Shown piece after piece: positions 46,644 to 59,110 of a stretch of 62,000 nt of DNA (positions are counted from its first letter, which is position 1; each line of letters begins with the position of its first letter). The translations under genes were made by a program, and so were the position numbers. Origin of the DNA: Cryptomeria japonica (taxonomy: Eukaryota > Streptophyta > Pinopsida > Cupressales > Cupressaceae). The stretch is taken from NCBI RefSeq assembly GCF_030272615.1, contig NC_081413.1, positions 100,602,239 to 100,664,238 on the forward strand, given 5' to 3'. The notes beneath the pieces are model-generated. The model was not told where the DNA came from, searched no databases, and was given only the letters and a program-made list of their open reading frames with translations.

Positions 46644-47092
46644 TTTTTTTTTTTGATCAAGCGCTTTTGACAGGAGCTATGAACCAGTGAGATCACAAGG
46701 AGGACCTCATCTCTGAATGGATGGTCAAGGCATCCTCTTTGAAGCACCTACACAGTTTGAGAGCACAACTATCAATTTCCTAACCAACGAACAGAGAGTA
46801 ATCGACCAACCAACATCAGGGGGACCAAGAGAACGCTCCAAATTTATCATTCACTCACTCCTTGGCGTGCACCAACAGTGAATAACCTCTCTGACCAAGT
46901 CAACAGACCGGCGGGGGCTGGTGGGGGCGGTCAGTAGTGAATGGCCAAGTCAATGGACCGGCGGGGGCCGACAAGGGCGGTAAGCAAGGCGAGGGCCAAC
47001 GGGAGCGGAGAGGGGCCAAGCCCCGATCTTCGAACTCATGACCTCCCCTACAGGAGGCTCACAGTTGTACCGTTGCGCTATGGGGTGAACCC
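46644..47092 (-). mobile_element. tRNA-derived SINE, about 449 bp
   Basis: On the minus strand the element starts at 47092 with a tRNA-like head. An A box, TAGCGCAACGGT (47080-47069), and a B box, GAGTTCGAAGAT (47037-47026), are spaced as in an RNA polymerase III promoter. A GC-rich body follows with a 50-bp tandem duplication (46895 and 46945). It ends in poly-A (T run at 46641-46654 on the plus strand). A 15-16-bp target duplication flanks it. It carries no protein and needs a LINE to move. It is longer than the commonest plant SINEs and far more GC-rich than its surroundings. Confidence 0.9.
47026..47080 (-). promoter_or_regulatory. RNA polymerase III promoter (A and B boxes) of the SINE
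   Basis: TAGCGCAACGGT and GAGTTCGAAGAT lie 31 bp apart on the minus strand. They match the A-box and B-box consensus at most positions, although the B box ends AGAT rather than ATCC. Confidence 0.8.
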
Positions 47093-47108
47093 CTATCAAA
47101 CAATACTT
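47093..47108. repeat. Target-site duplication of the SINE (right)
   Basis: Exact match to 46628-46643. Confidence 0.93.
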
Positions 47109-47360
47109 GCATGCTTATATAACTCATTATATTTCATAGAACAATAGTCACCCCCATTGTTAGATCCCAACACCCATATCTTAATCTGATTGTTCCTCAA
47201 CTGAGGCTTTAAATTCCTTAAATTTAGTGTAGACCTCAAATTTTGTACACATAAAAAAATCCAAGTGTATCTAGAGATATCATTAATAAAAGTAACATAA
47301 TATCGATGTTTTCTACAAGAGTTAGCATCCACTAGCCCAATGTTACGTCTCATCTTTTTG
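47109..47360 (-). pseudogene. Copia pol remnant, integrase core
   Basis: On the minus strand an 85-codon stretch reads HRYYVTFINDISRYTWIFL, then a decayed middle, then VLGSNNGGDY. These are the first and second catalytic blocks of a copia integrase (usually FxDDxSR and SDNGGEY), with the first Asp of DD replaced by Asn. It is unrelated in detail to element E and far more decayed. Confidence 0.8.
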
Positions 47361-49642
47361 GCTTGATTAATTAATGGAATAAATTGGATTTTAATATTGG
47401 CTAATTATCTCTTGATTATTTGATTATGGATAAATATGTTATAATTGGTGTTAAATTTGTAAATGCAAACAAAAAGATGATTTAATTGTGATATTATTTT
47501 GATTCTTTACCTTATACATGTTTTGGCTATGGTTTTGAGGGCTAACCTATTTGCGTGTGATTGGGTGTGACTAAGTGTAGGTATGAGTTGAAGGTGGGAA
47601 CATGATTGAGGAGAAGTGATCTAGCCACTCGGTAGAGATTGGTCATGATGAAAAACCTTGTTTTGAACACAATACATAGTCTCATTTGGATCTGCATTTT
47701 GAATGACTTATGATTGCATTTTAAATGACCTAATGGTGTATATGATTTTTGTTTTCATCATATTCTTCAAATGGTTGATAGGACAAAATAAATTGCTTGC
47801 CTTGTTTTATGTCAATTTATTCATGCTTGTATGTATTAGAAAAATTAATGCTTTGAATTCAAAATTATATCTTCTTTCTTTTAGAAATAAAAAAAACTAA
47901 ATGTACATATGTATGTATGTATAGACATATAGATGCATACACAATGGTAATTTGGTTTTGTATGAGTATAACCTTATGTATATTGGAGGCCAATGAGTTC
48001 CAAAGAAAATCTCATACATCATAACTATTCATTAGCAATCAATTTCTTTACTAATGACATCAAACTTTACTAAGTTTGAATGCAATAACTTAGCATATGT
48101 CAAACCGATACTATGAATCAATGTTAAACTGAATGCAATTAGCAATTTATATAACAATAATGATAGTTGTAATTTAGAATAAAAAATGATTCTCTTTTCT
48201 TTTTGCAAACTATATTCATAATAGCATAACTAATTGGTTTTATCAGAGACACCCTACTCAATAGACATGCCATATGGAAATGCTTATCCGAAAATATCAT
48301 TTATGGGGGCCATTTTGAGTTGTGGTGACTCACATAATGGAGCCACCTCCCCATTTTTGAGGGCAACTACATTATGGAGGCCGATTTCTACAGTTTTGGG
48401 CATGTAGTTTCCTAAATTTTGCCTAACGTATCTATGAAACTTATACATTGCACCCAATGCATTTATGAAAAGGTTCATGATCAAGATTTCATAACTTTGA
48501 CATCATGCACTCAAAAGACAAAGTGTCCCCAAGTGCCCAAAGAACTCATTTGGGACTATCTCAGTATGGACAAAAGCGCAATGTGTAGAGGTCTGCACAC
48601 CGCATAAAAGTCCCGATAGATTCCCGAATCTGGAATTGCATATCCTGCATCGAGCTTTCTCAGACGTGTTTCCCTTCACCTGAGCACATTGGTAATGGTC
48701 ATTCTTTCCTGTTCTTTGCATTAAAATCTTATCCCTTTTCTCATTGCAATTTCTAGACACTCTTGGAAAGAAATTCTCTAAAGAGCTATCTGCTCAAACA
48801 CTCTTGGCTCTTGGATCTCATGCTTTGGCACTCATCATGATCACTTGGCTACTATTTTACTGCAGCAAGACTATCTTGATCTTTGTCACGCTCTCATCTC
48901 AATGGAGGGGTTTGTCTTGATCGCTTTGTCTTCTCTCTTAAATCCCTAATTTCACTCCCTCTAACATTGCATGCTTTGCATTGTTGTATCATTGAATGTA
49001 TATATTGTCTAGGTGTATTTAATCTATCATTTATCATTTATCTTGTGTCTATTGCAATAGGGGTTTTCGTCCATTAAGTGAGGTTTGTTTCTATTACATT
49101 TATCATTTATCATTATATTTTATGTAGTAGGGGGTTTCCTCCATTAAGTGAGGTTAGTTTCTATTATAGTTATCTTTTTATCCATTCTATCTATCTGGCT
49201 ATATGTGACAATGAAACACTAAAGCAAAGGTTTGACTAAGGCAAACCCCTATACAACCCCAACATTTCCTCCTATCTTTGTGTGCACAGGTGGTGAATAG
49301 GTACTACACACGGCTAAAGATGGACTCTTGAAAATTTGTGGCATATTTTTGGGTCTCTATCCGTACAGACGACCACATGGTGCACAGGCATCCTCACAAC
49401 AGCTAGCGTCCAAAAACCTGAGATCGAGGGGGTTCCCTGGTATAATTTACTTTCCATTTACATGCATTTCCATAATAATTAGAATTCCCTTATATTTTTG
49501 TATGCGTTGATATTATGTAATTTAAATAGTTTAATTTAGTGGTTATTTATTAAGTATATTTTCATCCCTTGGCTCACCTTTAGTGCTAGTTTAAGTGAGG
49601 TAGCAACGACCAGTTTGTTCTCTAAGATTCATCATCTTAGAA
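47361..49642. other. Unassigned region; partial similarity to C-family LTR at 49195-49330
   Basis: No gene is visible on either strand. The stretch 49195-49330 (GGTTTGACTAAGGCAAACCC and TGTGTGCACAGGTGGTGAATAGG) resembles the middle of the C LTR, so part of 48240-49600 may be a distant LTR in plus orientation. A local tandem duplication of about 75 bp (TCCATTAAGTGAGGT at about 49070 and 49142) is present. Short ORFs at 48284-48484 (minus), 48419-48607 and 48503-48760 (minus) overlap each other and have no domain. Confidence 0.45.
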
Positions 49643-50823
49643 GTAAATATAATGGTGAAAAATTAGGGTTTCCACCATTAGATGTATGAAAACCATTATT
49701 TTTTACTTGGGGACTATTACATTGGGGAAAGATAGGAACTTGATAGATCTAAACCTAAGAAGTCTAAATGTTGATCAAATTCCAGGGGTGTTGAATGTGC
49801 CCTCTTCTTTCCCTTAAGTTGAATTGATTTGTTGAAGATGGTGAAATTAGGGTAAAGTGCTATAATTGATGTAAAAAAGTGTACATAGTGAGCTATAGTC
49901 ACTGAGTTGAGCCACAAACCTAGATCTGAGGATTGTAAGAGGATTGTAAGAGGATTCAGACCTATTCCTAGAAGGAGGTCCTAATTTGTCAAGACCAATG
50001 TGACGATCACCCTAGTCCTACGCTCTTTTTGCACTCCAATGCGAAATTGATTTATCTTTGTAAATAAAGCCTATCCTAAAGATCGTAGCTTCATACCTAC
50101 TTCCTACACATAGAAAGAAGAGAACTAGGTTGGGAATAGAGGTTTGCCTAAGTCAAACCCTAGTTTAGGAATTAACCTTGAATGAAAAATTGCAAATATT
50201 GAAATAAATAATGGAAAGGTATACCTCAAATTTGTAATGACTAACAATGATGCTTTTCTTCTTGAATGTAATCACATATGTATGAAATGGCATGAACACG
50301 ACAAAACCCTAATCACACACTCATGATTGCATATGAATATTGTAATTTTCTCCATAATGATTGAATGAAGAATGTACAGACTTGAAGATCTCTAAAAATG
50401 CTTGATGATGAATTCTTCAATGCTTGAATGCTCAATTACTTGAATGTGAAGACTTTGAATTCTTAGGATGAAATTAAGTTTATCAAATGCCTTTATATAT
50501 GGGGATCTAGGTCAATTTACCGATTAGGTCGACCTCCAATGGTCATATTTAGCCACTAATTTATTTTCCCACTAGAGAAGTAGGTCTCACCACCTCCTTG
50601 AAAATTGGGCCCCAAAGCACCCTAGTCCTCCTCAAGTAGGGACCGGATTCTGGGCCAAGGGAGGAGGACACCTCTCCGGAGAATCACTTGGTAGGTGTAT
50701 TAAGCATAAAAACTAGAGTCAAGGCATTGAACGAACCCAAATAGGAGGTGAGGAGGAGACACACTAAAGTAGGGGCATGAACATGAGGTATAAATTGGCC
50801 CAGTGACAATTTACGATGCTACA
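49643..50823 (-). repeat. Element F 3' LTR
   Basis: A reverse C-family LTR. On the plus strand it starts near AATATAATGGTGAAAAATTA and ends TTTACGATGCTACA at 50823, so it begins TGTAGCATCGTAAATTGTC on its own strand. The polypurine tract AAAGTGGGGGCTAAA lies directly outside, at 50824-50838. Confidence 0.85.
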
Positions 50824-53460
50824 TTTAGCCCCCACTTTAGTAGGAGTATGAGCCTATGAAAATACTCATGGTAAAGTAGATGAAAGAGATGGAACAAAGG
50901 AACAACAATCACAAGGAATATAAGACATCACTAATTTTGAGGAACAAAGCCCCCAATTTTAGGATCTTAACTCACTCAAATGCATGCAAGGGAACACAAA
51001 ACAAGACAAAAAGGAAAAACAAAGGCAAACGAGGTTAATCAAAGACAAAAAGGAAAAAGAAACACAACACAAAAGGTAAAGACCAAAAATAAGACCTCAA
51101 GTCAACTAGCCGAAGAGACCTTGATATCAAAAAGTCATCTCTAGAACACAAGTGATCACATGAGAGAGAAAAGCACACATCATCCATGAGCCACCAATAA
51201 CAAAGCTATGAGCTTATGAGAATAAGGAAAGAGAGAGCACAGATGCATACTAGATGTGTTTTTCTATGTGATCCATGAGGAGAATGACGAGAAAGGACAT
51301 GGATACATACTCTAGATGTGTTTTTCTAGGTGGTCCATGTTGGGGAGGAGAGTAGGAATAGTCTAGTTGTATTTTGCTAGTTCCACTTATCCTCATGCGT
51401 GTGTGAAAATGTTTTTTTGGTTTCAAGTATATAGTACCTCGTATGAGAGTTTTTTTCCTCTAGTTTTGAGCATGCATCAACTTGTTTAAGACATATAATG
51501 CAAATGCAAATGCCAAGGGGTGAATGTTTGGCTTTGAGAACATCTCATTTAAGAGTTTGTTTTCTCTAGTTTTGAGAATGTGTAACACCATTTAAGAAAG
51601 ACACATGATTGGTTTTGAGGACATCCCATGTAAGAGTTTGTTTTCTCTAGTTTCAATGATGTGTAACCGCGTCTAAGATATATATCAAATGCTATGTCTG
51701 GATTTGGGCATGAAGCATCTCATATAAGAGTTTGTTTCCTCTGGTTTTGAGAATGAATGCCCCATTTAGAACATGCAAAAACGATGTGCAAAAATATGGT
51801 AAAATATAGTAATAAAGAGGGTGATATGGGTTCCCCCCTTAAGATGTCAACATAGTCCTATTTTGATATCTTAAGGAAGCTAGGAACAAGGATACCCGCC
51901 TTCAACACCAAGAAGATATCCTTTACGCAACAATGTCATAAATCCAAGCTAAAGAGGGAATTCTCTTATAAGCAAGGATAAGATAGTTGAAAAAGAGCTA
52001 TCTCACAACACGTGTAAAGAGGATCATTGGAGGAGAAGAGATATTTGCTCAAAAGACATCTACCTCCAAGAGGATTTCCTTGAACAATCATAGCATCTTC
52101 TACCAAAAGAAGGGAAGGAGAACAAGAATGGCTACCTTCCCCCTATTGCTAGGTGAAAGAGATTCTTGATGAAGGATGACAAACTTTTGACCCAATGTGA
52201 GGGGGGTAATTTTATAATAGATATACATTGCCAAATGACATACACATGTTACATAAGAGAGAATCCTTGAGCAAACAACAACTTCACACAAGGAATGACA
52301 TCAAATCATAAACAAACAACACCCAACAAAGGAAAAATGAATCCTTAGAAAGGAGAAAGGGAGAAAAAGAAAAAGAGAAAGAAACCATTGCCCCCCAAAT
52401 TTACGAACAATGAGAAAATTAAGCAACCTCTAAGGAGAGATTAGACATAAGAAAATGCACGATATACTCACATGAATAAATATTCAATGCAAGAAAAGAC
52501 AATAAGATATGAAAAATGCAACTCTAAAGAATAGGTAATCTTCAAAGAGAAATAGAAAGGAAGAAATATCACAAATTCCCCTGTGGAGGGATTTATAATA
52601 GGAGACATACCATTTCATGCAAGAAAGGAAATCAACACATGAAAAATGCAACCCTAAAAGGGAATAGTGACACTCCAGATAAAGAGAAAGGAAAGATGTT
52701 GTTTCCCCATAATGTTTGATATTCAAAAAGAATCACCTCTTATGATAGAGAGCCCCCAATTAGGTTAACTACTTGTGTCATAGGGTGAGGAGAAACATGA
52801 AGGATGAGAAGAGTGCTAAGGCACTACTTTCTCATCAAGAAAGAGAGTGATATTAGTGGATAGATATTTGAGCCTTAACATTTTTTTTTTGAACAAATTC
52901 CTTAAATGCTTTACATTTTCCAAGAGAATGACAATAACTACAATGGAAAATACAATGCTCATCACCTTCTTTATGTTTTTTGCTAAACTTTACAAAAGGA
53001 AAAACAACATTCTTATCATACTAAAATTTTCAAAAGATTCCAGTTGCTAATTATTGTCACAAAAGTCTACCCGCTTGATGAACAACCTTGATCATCAACC
53101 TTATGACACAATGAAACAACCTCTAAGTGTGGGACATTTCATAGTTGAGGTTGGGTCTTCAAAGAAGGCTGACTTCCTTTCCAATTAGATGAAGGTGTTG
53201 GTCTAACATAACACAAAATAAAACTTAATCTATTTGTCTGAGGGGGAAAAGGGGAAGAAGAGATGCTTGAAAGGGGAAAAGAGTTTTGCACCTAGAGTGG
53301 ATTTGATCTTCTCTTCCTATGACTACTCATAACACCAATAAAACTACCCAAGGATGCACAAAATCCTATCCTAATTAGTCTCCTAAGGGTGAGTGAAGGT
53401 TGGAATTCTTTTAGGGTGGAAAGAGAGACTGATTCAATCCACATATGACATCCAAAGAAG
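50824..53460 (-). mobile_element. Element F internal region, truncated, no pol
   Basis: Third member of the C/D family, minus strand. Starting at the polypurine tract it aligns with C in reverse order through the non-coding 3' region (51200-52700) to the second finger module (about 52880-53010) and slightly beyond. Homology to C fades between about 53080 and 53460, and no 5' LTR follows, so the 5' half is missing. No gene is intact. Confidence 0.8.
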
Positions 53461-56323
53461 TGTAATAACCCACTTAACCCAAAATTTCAACTAATTTTTT
53501 TAAAAAATATGTATAAATATTGATTGATTACTTATTCTCACTTGTATTTGATTCAATTGCATACTCAGGTACATCAATCCAAATGAGATAGGCATCCATC
53601 CAACCAGGATGGGAATCCAACCACATAGGTTAGGCATCTAACCATACGGGTTAGGCATCTATCCATACGAGACTAGGCATCTAACCATATGAGTTAGGCA
53701 TCTATCCATACAAGATAGGAGGTTTCATCTATACAATCCAGGATAGACATCTATTCATAAGAATAGGAAATGCTCTAGCCAGAGACTTTAGACTCATCGA
53801 GACCATCTGGGTCTTGAGTCACTCTCTAAAGACTACACTCTCCTATTAGGAGTGCACTGAGGTTGTCATCCTTAGGAGTATAAAAATAATTACATAAACA
53901 AGCTTGAGTTTTGCCTCAAAATTCCGCCTAAAGCCTTGGGAAGTCCAACAAATCCATACAAGATTCCTTCTGAGTATGCATTGAATTAATCTCAACTTCC
54001 AATTAGCATCATTTGTACCCTTTGATTGAGGGACTTAAGGAGCTTTGAAAACCTTGATCAACTCACCCTTAACCAAATCCTAATCCCCATCCTCGAATGT
54101 CTGAGTACAAGGGACAACTCCATCCCTATACTGCCTCCATACCCATTTCAGCACAAGATCAAGGCGTAAAGTATGTAGTTTTGGTTTCTAACTATGGTTT
54201 AATGTAAACTATTTGGTGGGTGCACAACCCTTTCTAGGGTCAATGTCCTAGACAGTTTCTCTGCAGTTGCTACCCATGATGGTAGCTCTATAGAGAAAAG
54301 GCTCAAGTTGGCCTTCCGCTTGTGGCCTAAAATAACTAAGTCCTATTTCCTATTAAATATGTCACCCTTAATCCGTTATCATCCTCTAAAAATTATCAAG
54401 ATAGATAAATTCCAAATTATCACACACCACCAAACCCTAATGGGGTTTTCTAAGGTTTAACTGAGCAAATGTAAATTTGTTTTAAAAATTATCCTTTTAG
54501 ATTATCGATCCAAGGGGGATTACCCGCCCCTTGGATTTTAACTTCCATATGACCCTTATTTCTCCTTGAGGATTTATAGAGACGATGCCATAGACGTTGG
54601 TGTTGCATCTTTATTAGGTGTTAAGTGTAGTAGTTCAACACGACGACATTACCCGTAAGCGTGACCTAGAGGCACCATAGATACCAAATGCTACTAAGGT
54701 TTTTGGTTTCAACTCCTCTTGTTTAGTTGCCTAACTAGGAATTTAACTTTGAATCCATGAATCTTAAGTAAAACAATATACTAATACAACCATGAAAATG
54801 AAACTATAATATACAAGGAATTATTGCTTGAAATTTGAAAACTAAGATATAATTTTTTGTGTAATTGAAAGCAACACAATCAAATCATCTACTTTGGAAT
54901 AGAATTTTATTGAAAGAAAACTATGATAGTAATTAAAACTTTGAATCTTGAACTAAATACATGAAGTACTAATTGTTGAAAACTATGATACTTGTAAGAG
55001 AGCTTATATAAATGATTTGAATTACTTATAAGATACTAAATGCTTGGAACAAAACTATTATACTTTAAGTATGAATCCTAATACTTGAAAGGTACTAAAT
55101 TGCTTGAAAGAAAATTAAATGATTAAATAGCAAGACTTTGGAATTAATTTAACCTTACTTGTTTGAAGGGAAAAATTATTTAATAGTAAGCTCAACTAAT
55201 TCTTCCATTTGATGTAACATAAATTTTATCTTTAATTATTTTCTACAAATGATAACCCTACTTTATATATGAATCCTAAAGTAATTATATCATTGTCTTA
55301 TTCTTAATATATGACCAAGTTCTAAAGTTGATATATAATGTAAGCATATATTTAAGGAGATCAAAGGATTATTGGGAAAATTACCATGAAATCACTTGGG
55401 GTCTAACATCTTTCATTACCAAGAGGTTCTACACTAAACCATGTTCAGGTTATCGACCCCACAACTCAACCTACTCTTAATGAGATTCTTAAACTCATAA
55501 CATTTCATCAACGATTATACCAATATGTAGTGATTCATGATACCCTTCTTATGTAAACTACCAATAATATGGTTCTCTTCAAGACTATTCTATGGGATTA
55601 ATAAGGTATCTATAAGATATTATAACTCACTTAAATCTAAGTGTCCTTACCTATCTCACATATTTCTCTATGAAATGATACTATATTGTCAGTATAGAAG
55701 GATTTGCTAATTAACTTTGCCTAATCTTAATAATCACATCCACAAGAACTAAATCCAAATTTTGATATTCAATCCTTAGTTTGATATAAATGTTGATATT
55801 CTTACAATATCTTATAATATTTATATAATTGAATATTTTGGGCATTTTTCTCATTTAGTTGTGATACTAAATATATAAATAGAATTTTTAGCTTTGTGCA
55901 GGCAACTATAAACAGAAATTGTATGTTATATACTCTATTATCAACTCTTATGATAAAGAGGTGCCCTTCGTACTTAATATGAGAAATAATATCTAGCCTT
56001 GAATAATTAAGAAGTAACTCTAAACAAAGCATTGGTATTAAAAATAATTCAAAATTTGCTCTAAAATTTAGTTAATACTAAAAATACTAACTTTCTACCA
56101 AATAAACTAGTAATCCCTTATTTTAATTTAATATTTTCCTTTCTTAATATAGTTTAATCTCTTAAATTTAGGAAAATAGGAAAATACCTTTAACTCTAAA
56201 AATTTAAGTTTTAGCAAATTAGATTTCTTCCATGTAAATTTTAGTTAGGCCCCTACTCCCACCTTAAATTTTAAACCAAAGTTACATTATTTTAATTACC
56301 ATGTTTTTCCCTTTTTACTTAAA
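53461..56323. other. Unassigned AT-rich region
   Basis: No gene on either strand. It starts with TGTAATAACCCACTTAACCC at 53462, which resembles an LTR start, but no partner or end is found in the window. It contains a minisatellite (53575-53770) and a perfect 10-bp hairpin at 54508-54536 (ATCCAAGGGG and CCCCTTGGAT). The rest is AT-rich with many TACTTGAA/GAAAACTA-type words. Confidence 0.45.
53575..53770. repeat. Minisatellite, unit about 23-26 bp
   Basis: Around eight imperfect units carry TAGGCATCTAACCATAC or TAGGCATCTATCCATAC, decaying at both ends. Confidence 0.88.
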
Positions 56324-56500
56324 CTAGCATATATACCTTAAATTTTAATTTAATCTATATAAAATATGCCGAGAGATATCCTTCTCGAGGCATCTATTTC
56401 AATTTAGGGTGTAAAATTGATTATAAATAGACGCCTCGAGAAGGATATCTCTTGGCGTATTTTATATAGATTAAATTAAAATTTAAGGTATATATGCTAG
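56324..56500. repeat. Foldback element with 76-bp arms
   Basis: The left arm 56324-56399 and right arm 56425-56500 are reverse complements with about three mismatches, around a 25-bp loop. Both ends start with CTAGCATATATACC. It could be a foldback MITE or a hairpin RNA precursor. No target duplication is clear. Confidence 0.92.
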
Positions 56501-56585
56501 TGGCAGTGGCAGCGCGCAATAAAATAAATCAATATATAATTTATATAGTATTTTTTTATGTATCTATTTAGACTATTTTCAATAA

Positions 56586-56623
56586 TGTGTGTGTGTGTGT
56601 GTCTGTGTGTGTGTGTGTGTGTG
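56586..56623 (+). repeat. GT microsatellite
   Basis: About 38 bp of (GT)n interrupted once by C. Confidence 0.95.
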
Positions 56624-58260
56624 AGATCAAAGCAAATAGTAAAATATAAGATATAGTGTTAGGGTTAAGGTTAGTGTTATGGTTGGGGATAATGTTTACA
56701 TCATGGTTCGAGTTAGGGTTATGATAATGGTTAGGGTTTATATCATGGTTCGAGTTAGCATCAATGTTGGGGTTTGGTTTTGGTTTAGGATTATGGTTAG
56801 CATTAGGGTTATGATTATGGTTTAATATTATGATTAAACTTATGGTTAGGGTTAGGGTTCAGTGTCAAGGTTACAATTATGTTGAGGGTTTACATCAAAG
56901 GTAGGGTTAGGGTAAGCAGAGTTACAGTTAGGGTTAGAGTTAGAATTATAATTGGGGGTATGGTTAGGTTTAGGATTTGGTTTATGTTTTGGTTATGGTT
57001 AGTGTTTTTATTAATGTTAGGGTTCTTTTTAGGGTTATGATTAAACATTATAATTATTGATTATAATTTAAATTAGGGATAGTGTTAGGGTTAGGGTTAG
57101 GGTTATGGCTAGGATAATAATTAGGGTTAGGGTTAGGATTATAATGAGAGTGAGGGTTATGATTAGGATTATAATTAAGGATAGGGTTAGTCTTAGTGAT
57201 TAGGGTTAGGGTTTGGGTTATAATTAGGGTTAGGGTTATAATTATAATTAGGGTTAGGGTTAGGGTTAGGGTTAGGATTGGAGTCAGCCTTAGTGATTAT
57301 AATTAGGGTTACAATTAAAGATTATAATTAAAGTTAGGGTTAGGGTTATAATAATAATTGGGGTCAAGGTTATGGTTACGATTATAATTAGGGTTAGTGT
57401 TAGAGATTGGGGTCAGTCTTTGATTATAATTAGGGTTAGGGTTAAAAATTATAATTAATAATTAAAATTAGGGTTAGGGTTAGAATTAGGATTAGGGTTA
57501 GGGTTAATATTGCAATTAAAGATAGTATGTGATGATAACTATAAGAGTTAGGGTTTGGGTTAGGATTAAGGTTTGGGTTAGGATTAAGGTTGGGGTTAGA
57601 GTAGGGTTAGGGTTAGAATGGGGTTCAATTATGCTTAGTGTAGGGTTAGAGTAGGGTTCAAGTTGTAATTAGGGTTCAAATTTACTGTTAGAGTTGAGTT
57701 TAGGGCTAACATTCAATTAGAGGGATTATAGTTAAGGGTTAAGATTATAGTTAATTAGAGTTAGGGTTTGATTGTGGAAGGGGTTTAATATATTTAGGGT
57801 TAGGATTAGAGGTCAATTAGGGCTATGATTCAATTACATTAGGGCTAGGTTTAAATTAGGATTAGGGCTAGTGCTTATTAATGGTAAAATTAGGGTTCAA
57901 GTTGTAGTTAGAGATTAATTCTAGGGTTATAATTAAGCTTAGTGTTATGTTATCGTTAGGTCTCAATTATGATAAGATTAGGTTATTGGTAGGGTTCAAT
58001 TAGGTATAGATTAGGGATATTGTCAAGGTCCACGTTTGATTGTGATATGCGTTTAAGTATAGTTAGGGTTAGCATTATATTTTAATTTGGGCTAGCATTA
58101 GGGTTAGGGTTAAATTATAATTAGAGTTCAATTAGGTTATGGTTTTGGGGTTAAGGTAACCATAATTACAATTAGGGTTAGGGTTTGGTATTAGGGTTAA
58201 GGTTAGCATTAGGTTTAGGGTTAAGGTATACATAATTGTTAGAGCATAAAAATGATCAAT

Positions 58261-58300
58261 AATAGGCATTTCGAGAAGGATATGTCTCGATATGTTTAAT
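58261..58300 (+). repeat. Single arm-like copy of the foldback inside the array
   Basis: AATAGGCATTTCGAGAAGGATATGTCTCG and what follows resembles the right arm of the 56324-56500 foldback (AATAGACGCCTCGAGAAGGATATCTCTTGG) at most positions. Here it has no opposite arm. Confidence 0.7.
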
Positions 58301-58354
58301 ATATAATATTGATATATATAAGTTAGTAGTAGTTATGACACAACATGGAAGACA

Positions 58355-59110
58355 TTAAATATGTTAATATATAATTATACAAATTATTAAGCTTCACGTT
58401 AGAATTGGGTTTTACAATTACAATTATGGTTAGGGTTAAGGTCTACATGATGGTTAGTGTTAGAGTTAAGGATATGTTTTGGGTTTTGGTTAGGGTTAAG
58501 GTTTAGGGTTTTGACCTTAGTGTTAAGTTTAGGGTTACGACATGATTATTGTTAGGGTTAGGGATTAGGTTTATGGCTAGGTTAGGATTAGGGTTAAGAT
58601 TACGATGAGGGTTAGGGTTTAGGGTTATGGTTCACATCATGGTTGGGGCTATGATTAGCCTTAGGGTTTAGGGTTCTAGTTAGGATTATGGGTAGTGCTA
58701 GCGCTATGGATAGGGTTAAGGGTTAGGGTTGGCATAATGGTTACGAATTATATCATGGTTAGAGTTAAGGTTATGGTTTGGGCTATATTTTAAGGTTGGT
58801 GTTAAGGTTTAAATATGTTAACATATAACTAGACTATTGTATTATTAAGCTTAGGGTTAGAGTTAGGGTTTGTGGTTACGATTATGAATAGGGTTAAGGT
58901 CTACATGATAGTTAGGGCTAGAGTTAGGGATATGTTTTTGGTTTCAATTAGGGTTAAGGTTTAGAGTTATGGCCTTATGGTTAAGTTTTGGGTTACAACA
59001 TGATTATTGTTAGTGTTAGGAATTAGGGTTACGGTTAGGTTTGAATTAGGTTTAAGTTTATGATGAGGGTTATGGTTAATATTATGGTTATGGTTATGGT
59101 TTACATCATG
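58355..59110 (+). repeat. Higher-order repeat of about 455-470 bp in the telomere-like array
   Basis: Landmarks recur in order: TTAAATATGTTAA at 58355 and 58809 (454 bp apart), TATTAAGCTT, GTCTACATGAT, ATGATTATTGTTAG, and GGTTGGGGCTATGATTAG at 58641 and 59110 (469 bp apart). The array was therefore expanded in blocks, not only by telomerase-like addition. Confidence 0.85.

Noticed and set aside
47026-47092. A free tRNA gene on the minus strand
   Set aside because: A and B boxes are there, but no tRNA cloverleaf closes, and the sequence continues into a body with poly-A and target duplications, so it is a SINE head.
53462-53500. Start of a further LTR (TGTAATAACCC)
   Set aside because: No second copy, primer site or end could be found in the window, so it is only mentioned.
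53575-53770. CRISPR-like array
   Set aside because: Units are imperfect and directly joined without unique spacers, and the DNA is eukaryotic.
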